A program made the position numbers and the translations under genes. Shown piece by piece: positions 9,595-18,036 of a stretch of 64,000 nucleotides of DNA (its first letter is position 1; each line of letters starts with the position of its first letter). Origin of the DNA: Flavobacteriales bacterium UBA1937 (GTDB lineage Bacteria; Bacteroidota; Bacteroidia; Flavobacteriales; Weeksellaceae); assembly GCA_002337005.1 (NCBI GenBank), contig DDFD01000083.1:1-64000 (forward strand). Direction: 5' to 3'. The notes below the pieces were generated by a model. The model ran no database searches, was not told where the DNA came from, and was given only the letters and a program-made list of their open reading frames with translations.

Positions 9595-10944
9595 ATGGAA
9601 AATTTAACTAACAAAACCGTTGCTTTTCACACGCTTGGCTGCAAACTCAACTTTGCGGAAACCTCTACTATTGCCAGACAATTAACTGGTGCTGGTTACC
9701 AAAAAGTAAGTTTTGACGATGCCGCTAATGTTTACGTTATCAATACCTGTTCTGTTACCGAAAATGCAGACAAAGAATGTAAACTTCACGTAAAACGAGC
9801 AATGAAAGCCAATCCTGATGGTTTGGTGGTGATTGTTGGTTGCTATGCTCAACTAAAACCCGAAGAAATTTCTGCGATTGAAGGTGTAGATTTGGTTTTA
9901 GGAGCTAAAGAAAAATTCAATATTTTAAGTTATCTCGAAGATTTAGAAAAAACGGAACATCACGCCGAAGTTCACTCTTGCGAAATAGAGGAAGCTGATT
10001 TTTTTATCGGAAGTTATTCTATTGGCGACAGAACCAGAGCTTTCTTGAAAGTTCAAGACGGCTGTGATTATAAATGTACCTATTGCACGATTCCTTTAGC
10101 TAGAGGAATTTCTAGAAGTGACACCGTAGAAAACGTACTAAAAAACGCCAAAGAAATTGCCGAAAAAGACATCAAAGAAATAGTATTGACTGGTGTAAAT
10201 ATTGGCGATTACGGAAAAGGCGAATTTGGCAATAAAAAACACGAACACACTTTCCTAGATTTGGTAAAAGAACTCAATAAAGTAAAAGGAATTGAAAGAA
10301 TTAGAATTTCTTCTATAGAACCGAATTTATTGAAAGACGAAACCATAGATTTGGTAGCAGAAAGCAAAAGTTTTGTGCCGCATTTCCATATTCCGTTGCA
10401 AAGTGGAAGCGATGATTTGCTCAAAAAAATGAAGCGAAGATACCTCACCAAATTATACCAAGATAGAGTTTCTAAAATTAGAGAAGTAATGCCCGATGCT
10501 GCAATTGGCGTAGATGTAATTGTAGGATTTCCTGGTGAAACCGAAGAGAAATTTTTAGAAACCTATAATTTCATCAATCAACTGCCAATTACGTATTTAC
10601 ACGTTTTCACGTATTCTGAAAGAGAAAATACAGAAGCGGTAGAAATGGAAGGAATTGTACCGATTGCTGAACGTAAAAAACGCAACAAAATGCTCCGCAT
10701 TCTTTCTGAGAAAAAGAAAATGGCATTTTACCAAACGCAATTAGGAAAAACCTTGCCTGTACTTTGGGAACACGAAGAAAAAGACGGAAAAATGTTTGGC
10801 TTCACCGAAAATTATGTACGCGTGCAGAAACCTTTTGACGCCAGTTCTATCAACCAAATAGAAATGGTAAAACTAGATAAAATACAAGCAGACGGAACGG
10901 TTTCTATCTCTCCTATTTTTGAGGAATTTTTGGCGAAGGTTTAA
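9595..10944 (+). CDS. mtaB: tRNA (N6-threonylcarbamoyladenosine-37 C2)-methylthiotransferase MtaB
   Basis: A radical-SAM methylthiotransferase of 449 residues that converts t6A to ms2t6A at tRNA position 37. The N-terminal UPF0004 domain holds Cys16 (HTLGCKLN), Cys52 and Cys83 for the auxiliary iron-sulfur cluster. The radical-SAM motif CDYKCTYC is at 157-164. A C-terminal TRAM-like region follows from about residue 385. The opening HTLGCKLNFAETS distinguishes MtaB from MiaB and RimO. It is a lone gene between cysteine dioxygenase and a repeat-rich spacer. Its length is normal for the family. Confidence 0.93.
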   Translation: MENLTNKTVAFHTLGCKLNFAETSTIARQLTGAGYQKVSFDDAANVYVINTCSVTENADKECKLHVKRAMKANPDGLVVIVGCYAQLKPEEISAIEGVDLVLGAKEKFNILSYLEDLEKTEHHAEVHSCEIEEADFFIGSYSIGDRTRAFLKVQDGCDYKCTYCTIPLARGISRSDTVENVLKNAKEIAEKDIKEIVLTGVNIGDYGKGEFGNKKHEHTFLDLVKELNKVKGIERIRISSIEPNLLKDETIDLVAESKSFVPHFHIPLQSGSDDLLKKMKRRYLTKLYQDRVSKIREVMPDAAIGVDVIVGFPGETEEKFLETYNFINQLPITYLHVFTYSERENTEAVEMEGIVPIAERKKRNKMLRILSEKKKMAFYQTQLGKTLPVLWEHEEKDGKMFGFTENYVRVQKPFDASSINQIEMVKLDKIQADGTVSISPIFEEFLAKV

Positions 10945-10993
10945 GAGCAAGACGCTTTTGTTTCTTTAGACTTTCGGTCCAGCTTTCGCAACT

Positions 10994-11077
10994 CGCTTTT
11001 TTAAATTTTCCCCATCGCTCAAACCCTTTCTGCGTTTGAAACGCAAAAAGGGTATCCATCAAAAATTTAAAAAGAGC
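10994..11077. repeat. Extended inverted-repeat structure downstream of mtaB
   Basis: An outer stem of GCTTTTTTAAATTTT against AAAAATTTAAAAAGAGC encloses a tight inner hairpin at 11024-11052 (CCCTTT-c-TGCGTTT with its complement, one-base loop). It could end the mtaB transcript. The GC content and two-tier symmetry look more like a dispersed intergenic repeat. Confidence 0.6.
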
Positions 11078-11161
11078 TCAAACAATTGCTCAATCTGGGC
11101 TAGACTTTACTTACCCGTTTTCTTATAATTACTTTTCTTTTCAAAGCTTTATTACCTTCAT

Positions 11162-11232
11162 TTTGTCATTCCGCAGGAATCTAGATTCCAATTTTGCACA
11201 ATTCTTTGTAGAGATTCTTTCAGAATGACAAA
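11162..11232. repeat. Palindromic intergenic element with TTTGTCATTC ends
   Basis: A 71-bp element starts TTTGTCATTC and ends GAATGACAAA, with a second matching pair AATCT/AGATT inside. The form resembles a small palindromic repeat. It has no coding capacity. Confidence 0.55.
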
Positions 11233-11271
11233 CGTTGTGGTTAATGATAAAGTAATGTTCTTGGAACAATT

Positions 11272-11310
11272 CCCCTCTTTTAGAGGGGTGTCAAAATCTA
11301 TGATTTTGAC
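11272..11310. repeat. Double-hairpin intergenic element
   Basis: Two adjacent palindromes: CCCCTC-TTTT-AGAGGGG-type at 11272-11288 and GTCAAAATC-TAT-GATTTTGAC at 11290-11310. Paired hairpins of this form look like a dispersed repeat. Copies elsewhere cannot be checked here. Confidence 0.5.
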
Positions 11311-11343
11311 GGGGTGTTTAGAAATATTTTGATGATTTTTAGC

Positions 11344-11392
11344 ATTTTATGTTTTTCCGTAATGTAGTGTGGAGTTTATTTTTTAAATTAGT
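11344..11392 (+). repeat. 49-bp direct repeat, copy 1
   Basis: This block is identical to 12462-12510 and ends 72 bp before the ATG of the next gene. It contains TTTTTCCGTAATGTAGTG and an AT-rich right side. The two copies flank one gene and each precedes a start codon, so it may carry a promoter or mark a duplication. Confidence 0.85.
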
Positions 11393-11464
11393 GGGACATT
11401 AATCATTTAAAAATGAGACTCTTTTTATTGAAAAATCACTCACTTAAAACATTAAAAAACATCC

Positions 11465-12436
11465 ATGAAACGAATTTATACATTTACCATCATTTTAATT
11501 TGTTTTTTATTTTCTTTTGCTCAAGAAACCGAAAAAATTAAAATCCCTAAAGGTGTGGTTTATAATTATATAGAAAATAGCACCAACGAAAAAGCAAAAA
11601 AATTAATTCAAGAAGGATTGCTTAAAAATGATTATTCTTTATTAGGGAAAAATTTAATGATTGGCCCTACTCTTTGGAAACGTTTTGAAGGCAAAGAAAA
11701 TTTAAAAAAAATCCCTGGGAAAGTAGAATTTCATATAGACGATTTGCAAGTTGACGGAAAAATGGCTCAAAATCTGGATGATTCCAAAAAAATATGGGAA
11801 GAATTAAAAAAAGAGATTTCAGGAGATTTTAAAGTAAGAAAAGCAAATGAAGCTGAACTCAATTATTATTGGGCTACCATTTCATTTGATATAGAAGAGC
11901 CACTTTTTATTGTAGAAACCCAAGAACATATTTTTATCTTGAATTTTTTAAAAAAAGATTTAAAATTATTTTGGATCGATGAATTTCCACAAAGAAAAAT
12001 CATCAACAATCCCATAGATAAAACAACTTATGAAACCAAAGAAGGTTTTAAAACCTATGAAAACGGAAAAGAAGTTTATGTAACAGATAAAGGACAAAAA
12101 GAAACTAAATTAGAAAAAGTAGTTTTTTTATCTAGTGATGACGACCTTAAGAAAAACACTTCTGTAGAAGAAATTTCAAAAATTATTGATAAAACAAATG
12201 CCATCTTTAATGAACTTTTTAAAAATTCTAAAAAAGAAGGAAAAATAATGATTCAATTTGAATTGGGAAAGGATAGAAACAACATACAGTTTGCCGTAAA
12301 AAATGATTTGGATTTAGAAATAATGAAAGAATTTGAAAAACGAGTAAACGAAGAAAAATACCCTAATTCTAAAAAAGATAAAATAAAATTTATGATTATT
12401 TATAAGGTAAATTCTTATGATGACAGTGAATTATAA
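11465..12436 (+). CDS. Secreted protein of unknown function
   Basis: A 323-residue protein with a clear signal peptide (MKRIYTFTIILICFLFSFAQ, cut near residue 19) and a lysine/glutamate-rich mature part. No domain is recognised. It contains several amphipathic stretches and no T9SS-type end. The gene lies exactly between the two copies of a perfect 49-bp direct repeat, so gene and repeat may have arrived or been duplicated together. Its neighbour downstream is the UDG-like protein, 116 bp away. I offer no function. Confidence 0.75.
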   Translation: MKRIYTFTIILICFLFSFAQETEKIKIPKGVVYNYIENSTNEKAKKLIQEGLLKNDYSLLGKNLMIGPTLWKRFEGKENLKKIPGKVEFHIDDLQVDGKMAQNLDDSKKIWEELKKEISGDFKVRKANEAELNYYWATISFDIEEPLFIVETQEHIFILNFLKKDLKLFWIDEFPQRKIINNPIDKTTYETKEGFKTYENGKEVYVTDKGQKETKLEKVVFLSSDDDLKKNTSVEEISKIIDKTNAIFNELFKNSKKEGKIMIQFELGKDRNNIQFAVKNDLDLEIMKEFEKRVNEEKYPNSKKDKIKFMIIYKVNSYDDSEL

Positions 12437-12461
12437 ATCTGCTAAATTAATAATTACCTGT

Positions 12462-12510
12462 ATTTTATGTTTTTCCGTAATGTAGTGTGGAGTTTATTTT
12501 TTAAATTAGT
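12462..12510 (+). repeat. 49-bp direct repeat, copy 2
   Basis: A perfect copy of 11344-11392, lying 42 bp before the ATG of the UDG-like gene. The surrounding sequence differs, so identity is limited to this block. Confidence 0.85.
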
Positions 12511-12552
12511 AAGTTATTAAAAACGAATATAAAAATTTCAAATAAAAGTATT

Positions 12553-13068
12553 ATGTCTAAATCAAAAAATTCATACTATTATAATGAGGGAACTTATACT
12601 AATTTTGCGTTTGTATTTAGTTGTCCTGGGCAAAATGAAGAAAAACAAGGAAAACCTATTTCTGGCAATACTGGAAAAAATTTAGAAGAAGTTCTTAAAT
12701 ATCTAGAAATAGATTTTAACTGTCGATATGATTTTAGAATATCTAATGCTTCTAAAATTATAAATTACAAAGAAAAAAATAATAGAAGTGAAAGTACTTT
12801 AAACGAAATTTTAACTCTGGAAAACATTGTTCGATTAAAGAATGAGCTTGAAAATATATCTGATTATATTATTTTTTTTGGTGAAAAAGCGCAATCAATA
12901 TCAATTTATTTGACTGACTTGAAAGCAAAATTTATTTATGCACCTCATTTAAGTTTTCAATCTATTAATCAGCTTAAAATAGATTTCATTTCAGATAAAA
13001 ACAATGAAAAAACGAATACAGAAAATAGATTAAAACATATTTCTTCTTATATAAAAAAACAAATGTGA
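12553..13068 (+). CDS. Uracil-DNA glycosylase superfamily-like protein, divergent
   Basis: A 171-residue cytoplasmic protein. The segment FVFSCPGQNEEKQGKPISG at 20-38, followed by NTGKNLEEVLKYL, resembles the family 4 uracil-DNA glycosylase pattern GPGxxEDxxGxPFVGxAG. A late APHLSF (near 137) sits where families of this fold carry the HPSP loop. The usual iron-sulfur cysteines are absent and motif residues are altered, so glycosylase activity is not assured. A 72-residue protein begins two bases after the stop codon, so the two are almost certainly co-translated. A role in nucleic-acid repair or defence is possible but is inference. Confidence 0.6.
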   Translation: MSKSKNSYYYNEGTYTNFAFVFSCPGQNEEKQGKPISGNTGKNLEEVLKYLEIDFNCRYDFRISNASKIINYKEKNNRSESTLNEILTLENIVRLKNELENISDYIIFFGEKAQSISIYLTDLKAKFIYAPHLSFQSINQLKIDFISDKNNEKTNTENRLKHISSYIKKQM

Positions 13069-13069
13069 A

Positions 13070-13288
13070 ATGAAGGATTTAATAGTAACAATTAATGGAA
13101 AATACAAAACAGGTGGTACTTTAAATACTAGAATTGAAATATCGGTTAAAAATGACTTCAACTTGGTTGGTGACTCTAAAAAAATTGCTCTTGAATTAGA
13201 AACTTTTATAAACAAAGAATATTCTAAAAAAATTGAGGAATTAAGATTGAAAGATTTTTATGTTTCCCATTGGGATTTAAAAAGGTAA
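13070..13288 (+). CDS. Small protein coupled to UDG-like gene
   Basis: A 72-residue protein with no recognised domain, of mixed alpha/beta pattern. It has a charged C-terminus (KIEELRLKDFYVSHWDLKR) and no signal peptide. It starts one base after the UDG-like stop codon, which argues that it is real and acts with that protein. Amino-acid composition is ordinary for the window. Confidence 0.6.
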   Translation: MKDLIVTINGKYKTGGTLNTRIEISVKNDFNLVGDSKKIALELETFINKEYSKKIEELRLKDFYVSHWDLKR

Positions 13289-13340
13289 AGCATAATTTAA
13301 CCTTCCCCAAAAAATTCCATCAAACAACTAAAACCAGCTT

Positions 13341-14414
13341 ATGAAAATTTTGAGAATTTTACCTTTTTTAGTATTCCTCCCGTTTTTTAGTTGTAGCAGT
13401 AGTGATAATGAACCAACGCCAACTCCCGCAGAAACTATGTATTTCCCTAATAATACAGACAATAATTGGGAAACAAAATCTATCGCCAGTCTCGGTTGGA
13501 ACCAAAGTGCAGTACAACCGCTTAAAGATTTCTTAGCAGAAAAACATTCAAAATCTTTTATGATTCTCGTAAACGGTAGAATTGTAATTGAAGAATATTT
13601 CAATGGACATAATGCTACTGCAACTTGGCAATGGAACAGCGCCGGAAAAACACTGGTTTCTACCACCACAGGAATTGCGCAACAAGAAGGTTTGCTCAAT
13701 ATCAATAATAAAGTTTCTCAATATTTAGGAAACGGCTGGTCTAGTGAACCCTTAGAAAAAGAAAACCTCATCACCAATAGAAATTTACTCACGATGACTT
13801 CTGGTCTTAACGATGAGAGCAACCTCGTGATAAAACCCAATCTTACATATTTGGCAGATGCAGGAACAAGGTGGTCTTACAGCAATGTTTTTCAGCTTTT
13901 GATGAATGTGGTTAGCAAAGCGAGCAATCAGGATTTTGAAACGTATTTTAACGCCAAACTGAAAAATAAAATTGGGATGGATGGTTTCTGGAATTACGGA
14001 ACTATTTTTACCATTTATCACAGCAATACCAGAAGTATGGCGAGATTTGGATTGCTTCTCCTCAACAAAGGAAAATGGAAAACCGAACAAATCATCAACG
14101 AAAATTATGTAAACGAAACTACCAATTCTTCGCAAGAAATTAATCCTTCTTACGGATATCTTTGTTGGCTCAACGGAAAATCTAAATATATGGTTCCAGG
14201 TTCACAAACGGTTTATCCAACTGCGCTGGTTCCTAATGCACCAAATGATATGTTTTCGGCAATGGGAGCAGAAGATCAGAGAATTTATGTAATCCCGAGT
14301 AAAAATATGGTGGTTGTAAGAATGGGCGATGCTTCGGATCCTCAAAATCCTAATTTTGCGCTTTCTGGTTTTGATGCAGCACTTTGGGATAAAATTAATG
14401 CATTGATGAAGTAA
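13341..14414 (+). CDS. Lipoprotein serine hydrolase, beta-lactamase class C family
   Basis: A 357-residue lipoprotein. The signal sequence ends in the lipobox FFSC with Cys18, followed by a serine/asparagine/proline linker. The serine-lysine dyad of class C beta-lactamase/DD-peptidase folds is Ser100-x-x-Lys103 (NSAGKTL), and the second motif is a YSN triad in RWSYSNVFQLL. The likely substrate is a peptide, ester or amide at the cell surface; resistance to beta-lactams should not be assumed. It is a single gene on the plus strand, followed by a low-complexity spacer facing the DUF1684 gene. Confidence 0.82.
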   Translation: MKILRILPFLVFLPFFSCSSSDNEPTPTPAETMYFPNNTDNNWETKSIASLGWNQSAVQPLKDFLAEKHSKSFMILVNGRIVIEEYFNGHNATATWQWNSAGKTLVSTTTGIAQQEGLLNINNKVSQYLGNGWSSEPLEKENLITNRNLLTMTSGLNDESNLVIKPNLTYLADAGTRWSYSNVFQLLMNVVSKASNQDFETYFNAKLKNKIGMDGFWNYGTIFTIYHSNTRSMARFGLLLLNKGKWKTEQIINENYVNETTNSSQEINPSYGYLCWLNGKSKYMVPGSQTVYPTALVPNAPNDMFSAMGAEDQRIYVIPSKNMVVVRMGDASDPQNPNFALSGFDAALWDKINALMK

Positions 14415-14530
14415 ATTTAAAGTACAAAGTTAGAAGTTAGAGGTTAGAAGTTACATTTATACTTCGTACTTTTCACTTTGTACTTTTCACTTTTCACTTT
14501 GTACATCGTACTTTTTACTTTTTACTTTCA
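14415..14530. repeat. Low-complexity tandem-like spacer
   Basis: Repeats of TTAGAAGTTAGAGG and then of ACTTTTCACTTTGTACTTT-like units fill the gap between two convergent genes. No hairpin terminator is obvious. Confidence 0.7.
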
Positions 14531-15199
14531 TCAATGTTCAAACCAAATATCCTCATATTTCACCCCTGCTTCAATTGGGATTTTCAGCCAATTTTCTTCA
14601 GGAACAACTGGGCAATTGTAATCTGTAGCATTGTAAGCACAATACGGATGATAAGCTTTGTTGAAATCTATTACGATTTCGTCATTTTTAGGAATTCTTA
14701 AATCTAGATATCTTCCGCCGCCGTAGGTTTCTGTTCCACTGGTAGCATCTTTGAAAGGCAAGAAAAGGTAATCTTTGTATTCAGGACTTTCGATTAGAGA
14801 AAGACTTTGAAAAACGGTAAGAACTTGTTCTGCATCATTAATTTTAAAATAAAGTTTCCCAAATTCTTGGTATTTTTTGGTTTTACCAGACGAAGTTGGG
14901 AGTTCAAATGGTGTCGCATTTTCAGTTTTCACCAATTTTGCTTTTACATAATAATCTAAATTAATGGGAAAAAACGGATGTGCTTTAAACTTCTTAAAAT
15001 TATCACCACGCAAAGGAGATTCTTTTTCGTTTTTATATTCTTCGTTCAGTTCTTTTTGGAATTTTTTAATTTCTAAAATTTCTTTTAGATTTTGAGGTTG
15101 CACTTCTGCAGGAAACTGTTTTTTCTCTGGTTCTTTTTTTAAATCCTGAGCAGAAAAAAAAGCAGAAAAGCCGATAAATATGAGGATTATTTTTTTCAT
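14531..15199 (-). CDS. DUF1684 domain protein, exported
   Basis: A 222-residue protein with a signal peptide (MKKIILIFIGFSAFFSAQ). The C-terminal half matches the DUF1684 pattern: GKLYFKIN, then FLPFKDATSGTETYGGGRYL and the strongly conserved NKAYHPYCAYN, followed by CPVVPEENWL. The family's biochemical role is not established. The gene starts one base before the stop codon of the upstream 129-residue ORF, so the two form an operon on the minus strand. Confidence 0.85.
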   Translation of the reverse strand: MKKIILIFIGFSAFFSAQDLKKEPEKKQFPAEVQPQNLKEILEIKKFQKELNEEYKNEKESPLRGDNFKKFKAHPFFPINLDYYVKAKLVKTENATPFELPTSSGKTKKYQEFGKLYFKINDAEQVLTVFQSLSLIESPEYKDYLFLPFKDATSGTETYGGGRYLDLRIPKNDEIVIDFNKAYHPYCAYNATDYNCPVVPEENWLKIPIEAGVKYEDIWFEH

Positions 15200-15200
15200 T

Positions 15201-15590
15201 TTAAGTCAATTTTAATGTATAGACATCTGTTTCGTTTCGTTCGATATCAGTATATAAAAAACCACTCCCCTGTATTACTTCTTCTACAAAATCAAAAACT
15301 TTACATTCTTTGGGCAACGCCGAAAAAATAAGCGTAAAACAATATTCTTTCACGGGCGGAACCTCTGTCCAATAAGGAAAAACCGCTATATTTTCCCAAA
15401 AAATAAGTTTACTGCTGCACCCTGTAAATTTATCTACCAAAAAAGTAGAAGGCCAAATTCTAACCAAATTGCCTACCATATAATTATTTTGAAAACAACA
15501 GTGTACAATCACTTGTTTTTCTTCCTCAAATTGTTCTTGGATTTGTGCTAAAATCTCTGGGGCTATTATAGGCTTGGATATTGTAGGCAT
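15201..15590 (-). CDS. Hypothetical protein upstream of DUF1684 gene
   Basis: A 129-residue soluble protein with no recognised domain. The N-terminal region QIQEQFEEEKQVIVHCCFQN suggests a helix followed by a strand, and three cysteines are spread through it. Its stop codon is one base away from the DUF1684 start, implying joint expression. It may be a small beta-rich cytoplasmic protein (weak inference). Confidence 0.6.
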   Translation of the reverse strand: MPTISKPIIAPEILAQIQEQFEEEKQVIVHCCFQNNYMVGNLVRIWPSTFLVDKFTGCSSKLIFWENIAVFPYWTEVPPVKEYCFTLIFSALPKECKVFDFVEEVIQGSGFLYTDIERNETDVYTLKLT

Positions 15591-15695
15591 AGATTTTTAG
15601 TTTCTATTTTTTGAACGCTTGAAGTTAAAAAAAATTAGAACACGTTTTTCAAAAAAAATACATTTTTTTAACTCATTTTATATTTTATGAAACAA

Positions 15696-15726
15696 AAATT
15701 GCGTACAAGATTTTTGCACGCAATTT
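15696..15726 (-). terminator. Intrinsic terminator of gpsA
   Basis: A 9-bp stem (AAATTGCGT and its complement) with a 13-nt loop lies 20 bp after the gpsA stop codon. On the minus strand it is followed by a T-rich stretch. Confidence 0.65.
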
Positions 15727-15745
15727 CAATTTATATATTTTAAGT

Positions 15746-16756
15746 TTAATTAAGTTTAGCAGTCAATTTCTCAAATTGTTTTTCTGCATCTTTGCCTTCA
15801 TACAAGACACTGAAAATAGCATTAATGATAGGCGTTTTCAGTTTCTTTTCATAAGCTATTTCATAAATTCCGCGGGTCGCATAGTAACCTTCAGCAACCA
15901 TACTCATAGACTGTACTGCAGATTTTACGGTATAACCTTTACCAATAAGGTTTCCTAAGCTTCTATTTCTAGAAAAAAGTGAATATGCAGTTACCAGTAA
16001 ATCTCCCAGATAAGAACTTTCATTTACATCTCTGGTTTCAGGATAGACAGCATCTAAAAACAATTCCATTTCTCTAATGGCATTGCTCACAAAAACAGCT
16101 TGAAAATTATCTCCGTAACCAAGACCACTGGCAATTCCTGCACCTATGGCATAGATATTTTTTAGGATAGCACTATATTCGTTACCAAGAATATCACAAG
16201 AGCATTTTACTCTGATATAATCCGAACAAAAAAGTTGTTTTAATTTTTCTATATTTTCTTTTTCGGCGGTTGCAATGGTAAGGTAAGAAAGTCTTTCCAT
16301 TGCTACTTCTTCTGCATGACAAGGCCCTGCAATTACGGCTTGGCTTCTAAAACCTATTTTAAAAACATCTCTTAAATAGTGTGCTACTACATCATTGTGT
16401 TTCGGAACAATACCTTTGATGGCAGAAACAAATAATTTTCCTTCGTAGTTGCAAGTCATTTTTTCTATAGTTTCCGAAAGATAAATAGAAGGTGTAGCCA
16501 ATACTACAACATCACAGGCAGAAACCAACTCATTAATATCAGTAGTAAGTACAAGTCTTTTAATATCAAAACTTACAGAAGTGAGATAATTAGGATTATG
16601 CCCTCGCAATTCTAAAGCTCCTTTTACAAACTCATTTCTCACACACCAATGTACTTTTTTGGAGTTTTCTAGGAGCATTTTTACAATGGCAGTACCGAAA
16701 CTTCCGCTACCAACTACTCCCACAATTGGTGAAGATTTGTCTTTATTTTTTGACAT
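15746..16756 (-). CDS. gpsA: Glycerol-3-phosphate dehydrogenase [NAD(P)+]
   Basis: A cytoplasmic enzyme that reduces dihydroxyacetone phosphate to sn-glycerol-3-phosphate for phospholipid synthesis. The Rossmann motif GVVGSGSFGTA is at the N-terminus, followed by AIKGI, IAGPCHAEEVA and the catalytic-lysine region EYSAILKNIYAIGAG. The ATG at 16756-16754 (MSKNKDKSS) gives 336 residues. The open frame extends 17 codons further upstream, but that segment would place a hydrophobic stretch before the dinucleotide fold and is unlikely. It is a single gene with its own terminator. Confidence 0.93.
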   Translation of the reverse strand: MSKNKDKSSPIVGVVGSGSFGTAIVKMLLENSKKVHWCVRNEFVKGALELRGHNPNYLTSVSFDIKRLVLTTDINELVSACDVVVLATPSIYLSETIEKMTCNYEGKLFVSAIKGIVPKHNDVVAHYLRDVFKIGFRSQAVIAGPCHAEEVAMERLSYLTIATAEKENIEKLKQLFCSDYIRVKCSCDILGNEYSAILKNIYAIGAGIASGLGYGDNFQAVFVSNAIREMELFLDAVYPETRDVNESSYLGDLLVTAYSLFSRNRSLGNLIGKGYTVKSAVQSMSMVAEGYYATRGIYEIAYEKKLKTPIINAIFSVLYEGKDAEKQFEKLTAKLN

Positions 16757-17060
16757 TTTTTTAATTTTTACTGCAAAAAACAAATATACAAATATTGACC
16801 ATAACAAAAACCATTTATAAGAATTTAAGAAAATTTAACTGATAAAAAACAGATGGTAAAGTAGCATTAAGTAGTAGTTTTCAATGTTTTAATTACACAA
16901 CCATAATGATATTTTTTTAACATTTTTATAATAATTTTAACAATTAAACAGCATAATTTTTATCATATTTCCTCGTTTTGGAGAAACCAAAATCAGACTG
17001 TTTCAAATATTTTAATTAATTTTGGCCGTCTAAAAATTGAAAACTGAAAATATTAAAAAA

Positions 17061-17945
17061 ATGAAGCAATTTTTTGAGAAAAAGAAAAACACGCATTTTT
17101 TTATTGGTGCTCTTCTTACAATCATTCTTGCGCAGAGTTTTGCTATTGCGAAGCTATACTCTTCTAAAGATGACAAAAACTATGAAGTAAATCTAGTAAA
17201 AATAAATACCAAAAAAGACAGTTTAGATCTTTTTAGCCTTAAAAATGATTTAGCACAAATAGACCAAACGGTAAGAAACTTAAACGGATTCTTCAGAGCA
17301 AAAAATATCCCAAACCTACCGATCGAAGCTCTAGCAAAAGACAGTTTGTCTAGTTATGTATATCTCACCAATCAAAGTTCTAGATATTCTGAATATTTAG
17401 TAGAATTAGAAAAAAAATTACAGCAAGTTCCGCTAGGAATTCCTACTGATGGACATCTTTCTTCTAATTTCGGAAAAAGAGTAAATCCTATTCCTTCTAA
17501 AAAATTACTTTTTGCTTCTGTTAAACCTATTGGTTTCTCTTCGGTAGAAAAAGACAGTGCAGGAAATACTATTAATAAATCTGCCAATTCTGCCAAATTA
17601 GAAGGAACACAAGCTCCCGCAGAAAAAGACCAAATGCAGTTTCATAAAGGTGTAGATATTGCAGCACCTATGGGAACAGATGTATATTGCGCAGCACAAG
17701 GAAAAGTAATCTTTGCAGGACAAAAAAACGGCTACGGAAACTGTGTTATCATAGAACACGGAAATGGATTAGCAACATTATATGGCCATCTTTCTAAAAT
17801 TTTGGTAGATGCCAACCAACAAGTGAAAATTGGTGATGTAATAGCAAAAGTAGGCAACACAGGGCGCTCTACAGGTCCACATCTTCACTATGAAGTTAGA
17901 AAAAATAATACTCCGGTGAATCCTAAGTTGTTTTTAAATTTATAA
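17061..17945 (+). CDS. M23 family metallopeptidase, membrane-anchored
   Basis: A predicted periplasmic peptidoglycan endopeptidase or activator. From the ATG at 17061 it has a basic N-terminus, one membrane segment (FFIGALLTIILAQSFAIA), a helical linker and a C-terminal LytM domain. Zinc-ligand motifs are present: the HxxxD of HKGVDIAAP and the HxH of GPHLHYEV. The glycine-rich NGYGNCVIIEHGNGLATLYGHLS precedes them. An in-frame TTG at 17037 could add eight residues, but the ATG is preferred. A TAATTTTG box at 17017-17024 may be its -7 element. A terminator follows directly. Confidence 0.9.
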   Translation: MKQFFEKKKNTHFFIGALLTIILAQSFAIAKLYSSKDDKNYEVNLVKINTKKDSLDLFSLKNDLAQIDQTVRNLNGFFRAKNIPNLPIEALAKDSLSSYVYLTNQSSRYSEYLVELEKKLQQVPLGIPTDGHLSSNFGKRVNPIPSKKLLFASVKPIGFSSVEKDSAGNTINKSANSAKLEGTQAPAEKDQMQFHKGVDIAAPMGTDVYCAAQGKVIFAGQKNGYGNCVIIEHGNGLATLYGHLSKILVDANQQVKIGDVIAKVGNTGRSTGPHLHYEVRKNNTPVNPKLFLNL

Positions 17946-17953
17946 AACTTACT

Positions 17954-17977
17954 AAAACCGCAGTTTTGCGGTTTTTT
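17954..17977 (+). terminator. Intrinsic terminator of M23 peptidase gene
   Basis: A 9-bp stem (AAAACCGCA and its complement) with a GTTT loop and T run starts eight bases after the stop codon. Confidence 0.9.
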
Positions 17978-18036
17978 TATTACCATCTTTGTAACAAATA
18001 GCGCAAAAAAATCCACTTATAGAAAAATTTAATTCA

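Noticed and set aside
13328..13705. 125-codon frame on the minus strand
   Set aside because: It is antisense to the serine hydrolase, which has a lipobox and a catalytic dyad.
14418..14529. Candidate regulatory RNA
   Set aside because: It is made of short imperfect tandem words with no stable hairpin; low complexity explains it.
16757..16807. Longer N-terminus for GpsA
   Set aside because: The added 17 residues are hydrophobic and precede the dinucleotide-binding motif of a cytosolic enzyme; the internal ATG fits the family.
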